Shown here: one piece after another, positions 17,855 to 26,368 of the stretch
Numbering within the stretch: the stretch's first letter is position 1
Layout of the letters: each line of letters begins with the position of its first letter
Assembly: GCF_001467695.1 (NCBI RefSeq)
Contig: NZ_LNYE01000003.1
Coordinates: forward strand, 71,328-135,327
Length of the DNA: 64,000 nucleotides
Reading direction: 5' to 3'
Source of the DNA: Legionella gratiana
GTDB taxonomy: Bacteria; Pseudomonadota; Gammaproteobacteria; Legionellales; Legionellaceae
Made by a program: the position numbers and the translations under genes
The notes under the pieces: model-generated
Seen by the model: only the letters and a program-made list of their open reading frames with translations
Told to the model about the DNA's origin: nothing
Database searches by the model: none

Positions 17855-18238
17855 TCATCCTAAGGAGACAGCAGTTTTTTGAACTTTGTCTGTACTTATT
17901 TCAGCATTTACATAAGCCCATGCAAATACACCAGAATCCAGTTGAACTTTGATGCGTTTATAATCTGAAACTTCATATGAATCAGCTTGTATTAACTCTT
18001 CGAAGCTTATTTCAAAAACCGTTCCTATTATTTGATGCTCAGGATTCCCGGTATAAGTGATAATTGGGTGTATTTTTTCACCACTTGTTGCAACAACATC
18101 AGGATCTTTGATTTCTAAAGTTGATAGCTCAAATTTGGATAAAACATCTTTACAGCCATCAAGCTTACGACCAAAATTTGCGATTTGTACATTTTCAAAC
18201 TGCAATGTTCCATATGAAAATATTTTTTCATGATACAT
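17855..18238 (-). CDS. Gamma-glutamylcyclotransferase-like (AIG2/GGACT fold) protein
   Basis: This 127-residue protein has the fold's substrate loop FSYGTLQ near the N-terminus, then VQIANFGRKLDG, EKIHPIITYTGNPEHQIIGTVFEIS and the catalytic-Glu segment ELIQADSYEVSDYKRI. Members remove 5-oxoproline from gamma-glutamyl amines or act on related adducts; the exact substrate cannot be assigned. It is probably co-transcribed with the DUF1543 gene. It appears intact and has no signal peptide. The 18239-18387 spacer to the divergent transposase holds one hairpin (AATAGCC/GGCTATT at about 18330-18360). Confidence 0.75.
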   Translation of the reverse strand: MYHEKIFSYGTLQFENVQIANFGRKLDGCKDVLSKFELSTLEIKDPDVVATSGEKIHPIITYTGNPEHQIIGTVFEISFEELIQADSYEVSDYKRIKVQLDSGVFAWAYVNAEISTDKVQKTAVSLG

Positions 18239-18387
18239 CGATAAATCCTCTTAACTTTAGTTCCTACTTTAATTTTGTGGTTGATATTACCACTCGATTT
18301 AGATAGATTACAACGAAAATTTTAATAAGAAATAGCCGTTTGAGTTCCGACTCTGGCTATTCTAGGAACTGACTTAATGAGTAAAAT

Positions 18388-21288
18388 ATGATGATAACGA
18401 TGGATGCTGTTGACCTAACCCAAGATGAAATAAATTTTATAAAAACAAGGAAACCAACAAAACAATTAGCATTTGCTTTATTATTTAAATGTTACCAAGA
18501 AAGTCATAAATTTTTAGATGACTTAACCAAAATACCAGGACATATTACCAATAAGCTTGCCCACTTACTCAATGTTCCCCCCATAATTAGCAAAATATCA
18601 TTAAGAACCTATGGTAATTATATTTCATTAATTAGAAAATATTTTAAAACATCATTCTCTAAAAAAGCGCATTATAAAGAGCTTGAAGGGTGGATCAAGA
18701 ACAAGATTCTGCCAACTAATCACATAACTGAAGAGGAAATAGAAGCCCTCGCTATACACTATTTAAAAGAAAGAGGCATTGAGTCATTTAAAGAAAAAAC
18801 CATGGCACGAATCATTCTTGATGCCACGAATGCTTTTGAGAATGAACTGTTTGAAACACTAAAGAACTCCTTGTCGCCAGAAGATGAGGCTCAGTTGAAT
18901 GGTTTATTATTACCTTACAAAGATGGCTTATCTTATTTAGGCTGGATAAATAAAGAGATCAATAATCCATCGCTTGATTCAATGTTGGTTTTAATGGAAC
19001 AACTATCTATTTTGAATCGGTTTAATTTTGATCTAGCCACCATCAGATTAATTCCAAGAAAAAGGATACTTCACTATTCAGACGCATTTACACGTTTAAA
19101 TCCTAGTGACTTAAAACAAATGACCGATAATAACCGATGCGCTCATTTGCGCATACATAGCCACATCAGAAAAGAACAGCTTACTGATAAAATAATTGAT
19201 GTGTTCAATCGTATTATCCGAAATGTGATCCATAAATCAGAAAAACGTGTTGTTAAAAAGCTTATTAATGATGTAAAAAAAGTCTATGGTAAAGACACTA
19301 TCCTTTTTAATATAGCCGAAGCGTGCCTAAAACAGCCAGATGGAACCATACGAGATAAAATTTTTCCTATTGTTGGCCAGGATAAATTAAGAAATATTAT
19401 TGATGAGTATAAGAAAAAAGGGCCTAAGTACCAGAGCCTACTTCATCAACAAATTAGAAGCTCGTATGCAAGTTATTATCGACGTATGATTCAACCTTTA
19501 TTAGAAAACGTTGTTTTTCGTTCTAATAACTCAGAGCATCAACCAATACTCAATGCATTGGCACTAATCAAAAAATATTTTGATAGCAACAAAGTTTATT
19601 TCCCAGATAATGAAGATGTCCCGATGGATTGCTTGCCAGATAAATGGCAAAAACGCATTGTTGATGCCCATACCGGAAAAATTAAACGAATTTGTTATGA
19701 AGTTTATGTTCTAAAAAAACTTGCGGATCGTATTAGATGCCGTGAAATATGGATTGATGGATCTTTCAAACATCGAAACCCAGATGAGGATTTGCCTAAT
19801 AACTTTGAAGAGAATAAAGAAGAATATTTTGATGATCTCTCTTTACCTCTTGATGGAGATGTTTTTATTGCTCAATTAAAGCAAAAATTAATAGGCGCAC
19901 TAACGGCTTTGAATGATAACATTCCGAAAAACTCAAATGTTCGAATAAGTCCTCAGAATGGTGGTCGTATTATTGTCACACCTCTTACACCTCAAGCCGA
20001 ATCAAAAAACATTGGAATTATAAAAAAGCATTTACAAGAAAAATGGGAAGGAACCAATCTAATTGATATGTTTAAAGAAGTTGATTTGGAAAATCGGTTT
20101 ACCCATGATTTTATTTCTTATGGCCAGAAAACCTATTTAAAACCAAATGAAATTTCAGAAAGGATCTTACTTTCTATCTATGGGATGGGCACAAATGTTG
20201 GATTAAAACATATGTGCGCTGGAAATCCGCATGTCAGTGACTACCAGCTTCGACATATTAAAAACTATTTTTTATCCCCTGATAATTTAAAAAATGCACA
20301 GAGTAAAATAGCAAATGCATTATTTAAAATAAGGCTAGAAGAGATATGGGGCGGCATGCCAATAGCTGTTGCCAGTGATTCCACGCAGTTTTCAGCCTAC
20401 TTTCAAAATCTGATTTCAGAATACCATAATCGCTATGGAGGAAGAGGCGTGATGATTTACTGGCATGTTGAAAAAAATGCCTGTTGTATTCACTCACAAC
20501 TAAAAAGTGTGTCAAGCTCTGAAGTTTCAGCCATGATTGAAGGTGTTTTAAGACACTGCACAGAAATGTCCGTTCAAAAAAATTATGTAGATACTCATGG
20601 CCAAAGCGAAGTTGGTTTTGCCTTCTCGTATCTTTTAGGATTTTCCTTGATGCCACGGCTTGCCAATTTGAATAAACAAAGATTAGCACAATGTGAACTT
20701 GGTGATTATCAACAATATAAAAATTTACAGCCAGTTTTGACTGACACCATTAATTGGCAGTTAATTAAAGACCAATATAGTCAAATAGTTAAATATACTG
20801 CCGCAATGAAGGCAGGCCATGCTGATCCAGAATCTATCCTCCGACGTTTTAACCAAAACAACTTAAAACATCCAACTTATATGGCATTATCTCAATTAGG
20901 TAAGGTATTAAAAACTATTTTCATTTGTAATTATTTAATGCACGAATCCATCCGACAGGAAATTCAGGAAGGATTAAATGTTGTTGAGCTTTGGAATGGC
21001 GTTAGCAAGTTTATTTTTTATGGCCGCGCTGGGGAAATTTCATCTAACCATGAAAAGGCTAAAACATTATCTGTAATGTCCCTACATCTTTTGCAATTAT
21101 CAATGGTTTATATCAATACGTTAATGATTCAGCAAATTATAAAAGAACATGGTTTAAAAGATATACTGACAAAGGAGGATAAACGAGCATTAACCCCCCT
21201 TATTTACGAACATGTTAACCCGTATGGTTTATTTCCATTGGATTTATCAACACGCCTTCCTCATCTTCATTATAAGGCAGCTGCATAA
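18388..21288 (+). CDS. tnpA: Tn3-family transposase TnpA (second lineage)
   Basis: A full-length 966-residue TnpA with no internal stop. It has an N-terminal DUF4158 region ([14 protein letters not shown]...), a DDE domain with [12 protein letters not shown] (first Asp), [20 protein letters not shown] (second Asp) and a late helical region around NTLMIQQII, ending in the usual hydrophobic tail. It is clearly different from the TnpA at 5872-8922. Its stop overlaps the ATG of a tyrosine recombinase by one base, making a tnpA-recombinase operon. I could not find matching 38-bp ends on either side, so the element may be truncated. Confidence 0.88.
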   Translation: MMITMDAVDLTQDEINFIKTRKPTKQLAFALLFKCYQESHKFLDDLTKIPGHITNKLAHLLNVPPIISKISLRTYGNYISLIRKYFKTSFSKKAHYKELEGWIKNKILPTNHITEEEIEALAIHYLKERGIESFKEKTMARIILDATNAFENELFETLKNSLSPEDEAQLNGLLLPYKDGLSYLGWINKEINNPSLDSMLVLMEQLSILNRFNFDLATIRLIPRKRILHYSDAFTRLNPSDLKQMTDNNRCAHLRIHSHIRKEQLTDKIIDVFNRIIRNVIHKSEKRVVKKLINDVKKVYGKDTILFNIAEACLKQPDGTIRDKIFPIVGQDKLRNIIDEYKKKGPKYQSLLHQQIRSSYASYYRRMIQPLLENVVFRSNNSEHQPILNALALIKKYFDSNKVYFPDNEDVPMDCLPDKWQKRIVDAHTGKIKRICYEVYVLKKLADRIRCREIWIDGSFKHRNPDEDLPNNFEENKEEYFDDLSLPLDGDVFIAQLKQKLIGALTALNDNIPKNSNVRISPQNGGRIIVTPLTPQAESKNIGIIKKHLQEKWEGTNLIDMFKEVDLENRFTHDFISYGQKTYLKPNEISERILLSIYGMGTNVGLKHMCAGNPHVSDYQLRHIKNYFLSPDNLKNAQSKIANALFKIRLEEIWGGMPIAVASDSTQFSAYFQNLISEYHNRYGGRGVMIYWHVEKNACCIHSQLKSVSSSEVSAMIEGVLRHCTEMSVQKNYVDTHGQSEVGFAFSYLLGFSLMPRLANLNKQRLAQCELGDYQQYKNLQPVLTDTINWQLIKDQYSQIVKYTAAMKAGHADPESILRRFNQNNLKHPTYMALSQLGKVLKTIFICNYLMHESIRQEIQEGLNVVELWNGVSKFIFYGRAGEISSNHEKAKTLSVMSLHLLQLSMVYINTLMIQQIIKEHGLKDILTKEDKRALTPLIYEHVNPYGLFPLDLSTRLPHLHYKAAA

Positions 21289-21989
21289 TGGAACAAATAT
21301 CGGCTAAAAAAATGGCTCAGAAGGTTTCAAGTCTGCTGAAGACACAAAATCCTAATTATGATTATCTTCGAGACGTATTCCGGTTCGTAAGAGAAAATCT
21401 TAATATCGAAGTAACAACGACACCCAAACGCTTACCTTACGTTCCCACTGAGGATGAAATTAGACTCTTTTATAAAACTGTTTGGGAATCTCACGACATT
21501 ATACCGATGCTGATTGTTAAAGTTTTGCTTTATACAGGGATAAGAGTCAGCGAATTAATTAATATACAGTTATGCGACATTGATTTAACCAATTGCCGAA
21601 TAAAAATAAATCAGGGTAAGGGAAAAAAGGATAGGGTTGTACCTTTTTCACCAGCATTTAAAGAAACATTAGCGCTTCATTTAAAACAATATAAAAATGA
21701 AAACAGGATATTTTTATTTGAATCAGGATTTAGACGGCATTATACCGATCGTGGAATTAGAAAAATACTAATGCGATATACCAGACTTGCAGGCATTGAG
21801 CGATCCATATCCCCCCACAAGTTAAGACATTTTTTGTTTACTTGGCTTAAGAAGCAAAACATTGATGACGCTTTTATTCAACCTTACTCAGGCCATGCTA
21901 AAAGAGATTCTCTTGAAATATACTCCAAGTTAAGCCTAGCTGATGCACAAGATAAGTATAACGATGTAATTGGGGATTTTCCGATATGA
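21288..21989 (+). CDS. Tyrosine recombinase of the Tn3-type element (TnpI-like resolvase)
   Basis: A 233-residue tyrosine recombinase with the catalytic set in order: TGIRVSEL (first Arg), the [11 protein letters not shown] beta-hairpin Lys, HKLRHFLFT (His-x-x-Arg), SGHAKRDS and a Tyr in LEIYSKL. A short SAM-like N-terminal domain precedes it. Tn3 relatives such as Tn4430 use a tyrosine recombinase, TnpI, in place of a serine resolvase, and the one-base overlap with tnpA supports this role. No stop or frameshift is seen, so this copy should be active. Confidence 0.85.
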   Translation: MEQISAKKMAQKVSSLLKTQNPNYDYLRDVFRFVRENLNIEVTTTPKRLPYVPTEDEIRLFYKTVWESHDIIPMLIVKVLLYTGIRVSELINIQLCDIDLTNCRIKINQGKGKKDRVVPFSPAFKETLALHLKQYKNENRIFLFESGFRRHYTDRGIRKILMRYTRLAGIERSISPHKLRHFLFTWLKKQNIDDAFIQPYSGHAKRDSLEIYSKLSLADAQDKYNDVIGDFPI

Positions 21990-22371
21990 GATTTTAGATT
22001 TTGCATCAGGGCGCAAGTTCCGGAGCGCTAGGCCTAATGAACGTTTGAACGTTAGTCCTGAAACGGTAGATGGAAATCACAAACGTTTGCTTTCCTTTGT
22101 GAACCATCAAAATTATCCCGAGATGCTAAGGCGTTTGACCCGTGAAGCCACAGTAATTAAAGCCAAGAACATGTCATCGACCTTCAACATCACGCAAATT
22201 AAAACAGACCCCAATAAACTTACCGCAATTGTATCGGGCACCTTGAAACGCTATGTGGGACTGCAAGCGTTAACTGAAGAACGTAAAACCTATCGATTGC
22301 AATTTCACTATCGAAACAGTCGCTTGTCCATCCTTAACTTTTCGCTGATGAAGGAGAACAAAGATGCATAA
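21990..22371 (+). pseudogene. traE: TraE C-terminal remnant (F-type conjugation)
   Basis: About 115 residues match the C-terminal part of TraE of F-type type IV secretion systems: ERLNVSPETVDGNHKRLLSF, then AIVSGTLKRYVGLQALTEER and KTYRLQFHYRNSRLS. The N-terminal membrane segment is missing; the frame instead runs in from the recombinase's flank. It is immediately followed by a TraK start, the same order as traE-traK in F-like plasmids. This marks the island as derived from a conjugative element. Confidence 0.75.
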
Positions 22372-23443
22372 CTCTTTAGGTATCGCTTTGGTATTAGCTT
22401 CCATGATGGCTCAAGCCTCCAGCAGTATTCCTGTTAAAAACAACAGTGATATTGCCTTGACCTTAAGCCAAAGTAATTACAATCGCATTGTGGTGAAGAA
22501 CGATAAAATAATGGAGGCGGTGTTTCCTCCAAACAGCATGGCCGTCAAACGAGATGAGCACGATGATGAATTGTGGTCTCAGGTAAAATTAGAAAGTAAA
22601 TGTATTTATTCTTGGCAGGATGCTGTTGTTAGATGGTTAAAAGAAAATGAGCACAAAAGGAGTTTGAAGGACGATATCATGCATTTACGTTGGCTAGATC
22701 CTTATCTTAGAGGATTTCAGCTGCATGAAATTACTCGCGATATACTTGAGGAAGTGGCCATCAAGAAGGAGGATACAGGAGTAACGCCAACCACGATTAA
22801 TCGTATGCTTGAAGTAGTGCGGGCTATATTACGTAAAGCTCAGATGGAATGGGAGTAGCTTGATAAGGTTCCAGTAGTGCGTATGCGACATTTTGAGAAA
22901 CAACGCATTCGATGGTTAACTATAGAGGAAGCTAATCGTTTACTCAATGAATTGCCTGCACATTTAAAAGATATGGCTGACTTTAGCTTATCTACTGGTT
23001 TGCGTGCTTCGAATGTTACTGGATTAAGGTGGAATGATGTAGATCTCATTAAGAGACATGCTTGGATTCACCCTGATCAAGCGAAGGCTAATAAAGCAAT
23101 CCCGGTTCCGTTGAATGCTCATGCATTAGCTATTCTTAAAAGACGTCGAGGTTTACATACGGATTATGTGTTTACTTATCAAGACAAACAAATTCGACAA
23201 TGTAATACTAAAGCTTGGAGAAAGGCGTTAGATCGTGCAGGGATAGAAAATTTTCGTTGGCACGACTTGCGTCACACGTGGGCCAGTTGGCATGTTCAAA
23301 ACGGAACATCACTCCAAGAGTTGCAACAATTAGGAGGATGGTCTAGTTTTGAAATGGTGTTACGTTATGCCCATCTTTCTGGGGAGCATTTGCGAGATGC
23401 TGCAAACAGAATTAGTGGGCTTCATGTAACGTTTTGTAACTAG
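22364..23443 (+). pseudogene. TraK N-terminus fused to tyrosine integrase, interrupted by one TAG
   Basis: The first 65-70 residues are TraK: a signal peptide, then SIPVKNNSDIALTLSQSNY and NRIVVKNDKIMEAVFPP. Around 22560-22595 the frame passes into a phage-type integrase (YSWQDAVVRWLKENEHKRSL...). TAG at 22856-22858 interrupts the frame, probably TGG to TAG inside WEWLDKVPVVRMRHF. The same frame continues with TGLRASNVTGL (first Arg), WHDLRHTWASW (His-x-x-Arg), GGWSS and the Tyr of VLRYAHLS. The catalytic domain is complete but the arm-binding N-terminus is gone. It borders tRNA-Arg, its likely target. Confidence 0.8.
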
Positions 23444-23458
23444 TTTTACAGAAGAATT

Positions 23459-23498
23459 TGAAAAAGGTGTTACAAATTTGCTACATACCCCTTTTTCA
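23459..23498 (+). terminator. Possible terminator after the integrase
   Basis: TGAAAAAGG and CCTTTTTCA form a 9-bp stem with a long 22-base loop. It is weak; its position after the integrase stop is the main support. Confidence 0.3.
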
Positions 23499-23532
23499 TT
23501 TTTCGTAAAACACACGTAAGTACTTGATTTAA

Positions 23533-23609
23533 TGGCGCGCCCGGAAGGATTCGAACCTCCGACCCCCTGGTTCGTAGCCAGATACTCTATCCAACTGAGC
23601 TACGGGCGC
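23533..23609 (-). tRNA. tRNA-Arg(ACG)
   Basis: The minus strand folds into a full cloverleaf of 77 nt: acceptor GCGCCCG/CGGGCGC, discriminator G and encoded CCA, anticodon arm CTGG-CTACGAA-CCAG with anticodon ACG, and T-arm GGAGGTTCGAATCCTTCC. Its 3' end faces the integrase and is the likely attachment site of the island. Confidence 0.95.
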
Positions 23610-23615
23610 GTTGAT

Positions 23616-23705
23616 TGGCGGAGAGAGAGGGATTCGAACCCTCGATGGGATTTCTCCCATACTCCCTTAGCAGGGGAGCGCCTTCGACCACTCGGCCATC
23701 TCTCC
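23616..23705 (-). tRNA. tRNA-Ser(GCT)
   Basis: The minus strand gives a 90-nt class II tRNA: acceptor GGAGAGA/TCTCTCC, discriminator G and CCA, anticodon loop CTGCTAA (anticodon GCT), and a long variable arm built on TATGGGAGAAATCCCA. It lies six bases upstream of tRNA-Arg and is probably transcribed with it. Confidence 0.95.
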
Positions 23706-23891
23706 AATCAATGGTTGCGCAGTATATCAGGTATTTTAATGTCGTCAATATATGTTGCAAACTTATTGAAATCTTATCTTAGTTGAATAAAGCAATAAAA
23801 GCATCAGTATGATTTTAAAAAATACAAAATATGTTCATAGATATAAAACTGTGTTAATACCATAAGATAGAAACTAACTTTTGAATTGCCT

Positions 23892-24833
23892 ATGTGGTAT
23901 ACGGAAATTTTACAGTATCAAGCTAAAAAAATTTGCAAATCAAATAAGGAAATGGCGGAGCGATTTATTACTCATTTAATTAATTTAGTAGAAACGCGGT
24001 GGGATTATGAGTTTGAGTTAATGGCGATATTGGGTTTTATTAAGGATTTATATTTGTTTGCAGAAAATAATCAATATAGAGATGTTTCTTTATCTGAGTT
24101 TTCCAGAGTATGTATGGGCTTACTTATCCTTCATGTGAAGAATGCTGATGACCATGTTGTTTACGTTAGTGATTTTATACCTCTTTGTAAAGATGAAATC
24201 GTATTTACAGCTATGGATATACAAAATGAAGTAAATAAATTAAAAAATAATGTCCACAAAAAGATGCATTGGACGACATCTATAAATTTTCAGAAAGTTA
24301 TCGCTTCTACTCTGAATAACGTTTTTTTAAGAATGTTACTCGGCATCGAAAAAGAAGTATTTTTGAATCTTGATCATCATGTCTCAGTGAATGTGGAGCA
24401 ATTAATCATTGTATTTCGTATGTTAATAGCAGAGGCAAGAGATCCGCATCAGCTTGTTTGTCAGTTGTTATTTCTTTTAGAGTCATTGGAGCAACAAGAT
24501 GGAAAATTTGATCGGTTTATTTTCGAATTAAGAAAAAGTGAAAAAAAATTATTACCTCTAGTAATTGATGAAATACGTTTGCACCTTGAAGAATATCTCA
24601 CAAAAACAAAACTCCATTTTAAGGTACATTTTTTTGGCTGTTCCACCTCAAACTCTCTTCATGATCGAGAGGTTACAGAAATAGTTGAGAAAATTAAACG
24701 AAAGGAATTAGAAAATATTGATAGTATTCTAGAAAAATTATACGAAATTGAAATTGTTAATCCAAAGGATAAACTCATTAGTACGATACAACTCTTAGAA
24801 AATAAGTATCGGACCCATATCTGTCAAATCTAA
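23892..24833 (+). CDS. Hypothetical protein, helical, function unknown
   Basis: This protein of about 313 residues starts MWYTEILQYQAKKICK. It is predominantly helical and charged, with no signal peptide or convincing transmembrane segment and no motif I recognise. A Cys in HFFGCSTSN and an ERR-free Lys/Glu-rich C-terminal helix (EIVEKIKRKELENIDSILEK) are the only notable features. It is the first gene outside the island, next to the tRNAs. Its base composition resembles its core neighbours. The start at 23892 (ATG) is preferred over a TTG two codons upstream. Confidence 0.6.
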   Translation: MWYTEILQYQAKKICKSNKEMAERFITHLINLVETRWDYEFELMAILGFIKDLYLFAENNQYRDVSLSEFSRVCMGLLILHVKNADDHVVYVSDFIPLCKDEIVFTAMDIQNEVNKLKNNVHKKMHWTTSINFQKVIASTLNNVFLRMLLGIEKEVFLNLDHHVSVNVEQLIIVFRMLIAEARDPHQLVCQLLFLLESLEQQDGKFDRFIFELRKSEKKLLPLVIDEIRLHLEEYLTKTKLHFKVHFFGCSTSNSLHDREVTEIVEKIKRKELENIDSILEKLYEIEIVNPKDKLISTIQLLENKYRTHICQI

Positions 24834-25048
24834 ACATGAATGCTTATTTATTCAACTATTTGGGTTTATTTATTTTTTATTTAATGTTTTATAAAATTTC
24901 CAAATTTTCATGTTTACTGCTACTCTTTAACATTCATAAATCGGGTTAATATTGAATTAAGAGAATATTGCTCGTGTCATGCCTGCTTTTGAGAAGATAA
25001 TAAATGTGATTGCCGTGACATGAACGCATAGATAAATAAGGAGGATCA

Positions 25049-26368
25049 ATGAAACAGCAGTCAAATTTAAATGGTCGGAATGTTTATGTTGTTGATGGCA
25101 ATCGAACGCCATTTCTTAAAGCCAAAGGAATAGGTCCTTTTTCGGGATCAGATTTAGCTGTGGCTGCAGGTATAACATTATTAAATCGACAGCCGTTTTC
25201 TCCCGTAGAACTGGATGAGGTAATTATTGGTAGTGCCATGCCTGGTCCGGATGAGGCCAATATTGCACGAGTAGTTGCCTTGCGTCTAGGTTGTGGTAAT
25301 AAAGTTCCTGCATTTACTGTAATGAGAAATTGTGCTTCTGGCATGCAAGCCTTAGATAATGCTGCAATGCAAATTGCGAATGGACGCAGTAACTTAGTTC
25401 TTGCTGGTGGGACTGATGCGATGAGTCATGCTCCTTTATTATTTAATCAAAAAATGGCCTCTTGGTTGGCCAGTTGGTATGCTTCTAAAAGTATTGGTCA
25501 AAAATTGGGTCTTATGACGCAATTCAGGCCTTCTTTTCTTGCTCCTGTTATTGCATTACTTCGCGGACTCACCGATCCTATTGTTGGTATGAACATGGGG
25601 CAAACAGCTGAAAAGGTTGCTTATCGATTTAACATCACGCGTGAGCAAATGGATGAATTTGCTTGTCAGAGCCATCTTAGATTAGCGCAAGCATATAATG
25701 AAAGCAAAATGACAGAAGTATCACCAATTATTGACTATAAAGGGCGGATTTATGCCCAAGACGATGGATTAAGGGCGGATTCGACGGTAGAAAAACTAGC
25801 TAAATTAAAACCTTTTTTTGATAAAAAATACGGTATGGTAACTGCAGGCAACAGCTCTCAAATAACTGATGGCGCATGTTTGTTATTGCTTGCTAGCGCT
25901 GATGCAGTGAAAAAATATGGTCTGTCCGTTATTGGCAGAATCGTAGATTCACAGTGGTCTGCGCTTGACCCTTCAAAAATGGGACTGGGTCCAGTTCATG
26001 CGGTAACACCAATCCTACAAAGACAAAAACTAAAGCCAAGTGATATGGATTGTTGGGAGATTAATGAAGCATTTGCTGCGCAAGTTCTTGGATGTATTGC
26101 GGCTTGGAATGATGATGATTATTGCCGCACTCATTTAGGTTTAGAAAAAGCTTGGGGTGGACCTACATTAGATAAATTAAATCGTGAAGGTGGAGCAATC
26201 GCGGCTGGACATCCAATAGGTGCAAGCGGAGCTAGGATTGTATTACATGTATTAAAATCATTAGAACAAAGAAATGAGTTGCGAGGCATGGCCTCTATCT
26301 GTATTGGTGGAGGACAGGGTGGGGCAATGTATCTTGAACGAGTGACTGAGGTGAAAGGACATGAATAA
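25049..26368 (+). CDS. fadI: Acetyl-CoA acyltransferase (thiolase), beta-oxidation
   Basis: The 439-residue thiolase cleaves 3-ketoacyl-CoA in the last step of fatty-acid beta-oxidation. Visible landmarks are the nucleophile Cys in VMRNCASGMQALDNAA (about residue 97), MTAGNSSQ-like segment VTAGNSSQITDGA, NEAFAAQ, GGAIAAGHPIGASGARI with the catalytic His, and the second Cys in SICIGGGQGGAMY. Length fits FadI-type rather than the shorter FadA. AGGAGG lies upstream of the ATG. Its end overlaps the following multifunctional gene by eight bases, so the two subunits are translationally coupled. Confidence 0.9.
   Translation: MKQQSNLNGRNVYVVDGNRTPFLKAKGIGPFSGSDLAVAAGITLLNRQPFSPVELDEVIIGSAMPGPDEANIARVVALRLGCGNKVPAFTVMRNCASGMQALDNAAMQIANGRSNLVLAGGTDAMSHAPLLFNQKMASWLASWYASKSIGQKLGLMTQFRPSFLAPVIALLRGLTDPIVGMNMGQTAEKVAYRFNITREQMDEFACQSHLRLAQAYNESKMTEVSPIIDYKGRIYAQDDGLRADSTVEKLAKLKPFFDKKYGMVTAGNSSQITDGACLLLLASADAVKKYGLSVIGRIVDSQWSALDPSKMGLGPVHAVTPILQRQKLKPSDMDCWEINEAFAAQVLGCIAAWNDDDYCRTHLGLEKAWGGPTLDKLNREGGAIAAGHPIGASGARIVLHVLKSLEQRNELRGMASICIGGGQGGAMYLERVTEVKGHE

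Larger units (their letters stand above)
1..23532. mobile_element. Decayed genomic island integrated at tRNA-Arg (left end outside window)
   Basis: This span is dense in transposases, recombinases, truncated genes and conjugation-gene remnants, and it stops exactly where a tRNA-Arg begins. The last gene is a phage-type tyrosine integrase reading toward the tRNA 3' end, the usual arrangement for tRNA-targeted islands. TraE- and TraK-like remnants next to the integrase suggest an ancestral F-type conjugative element. From 23533 onward the genes are ordinary core genes. No second copy of the tRNA 3' end (the expected other attachment site) was seen in the window, so the left boundary lies outside it or has been lost. 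Confidence 0.6.

Noticed and set aside
18239..22060. Terminal inverted repeats of the second Tn3-type unit
   Set aside because: I compared both flanks by eye and found no convincing 38-bp match, so the ends are not annotated.
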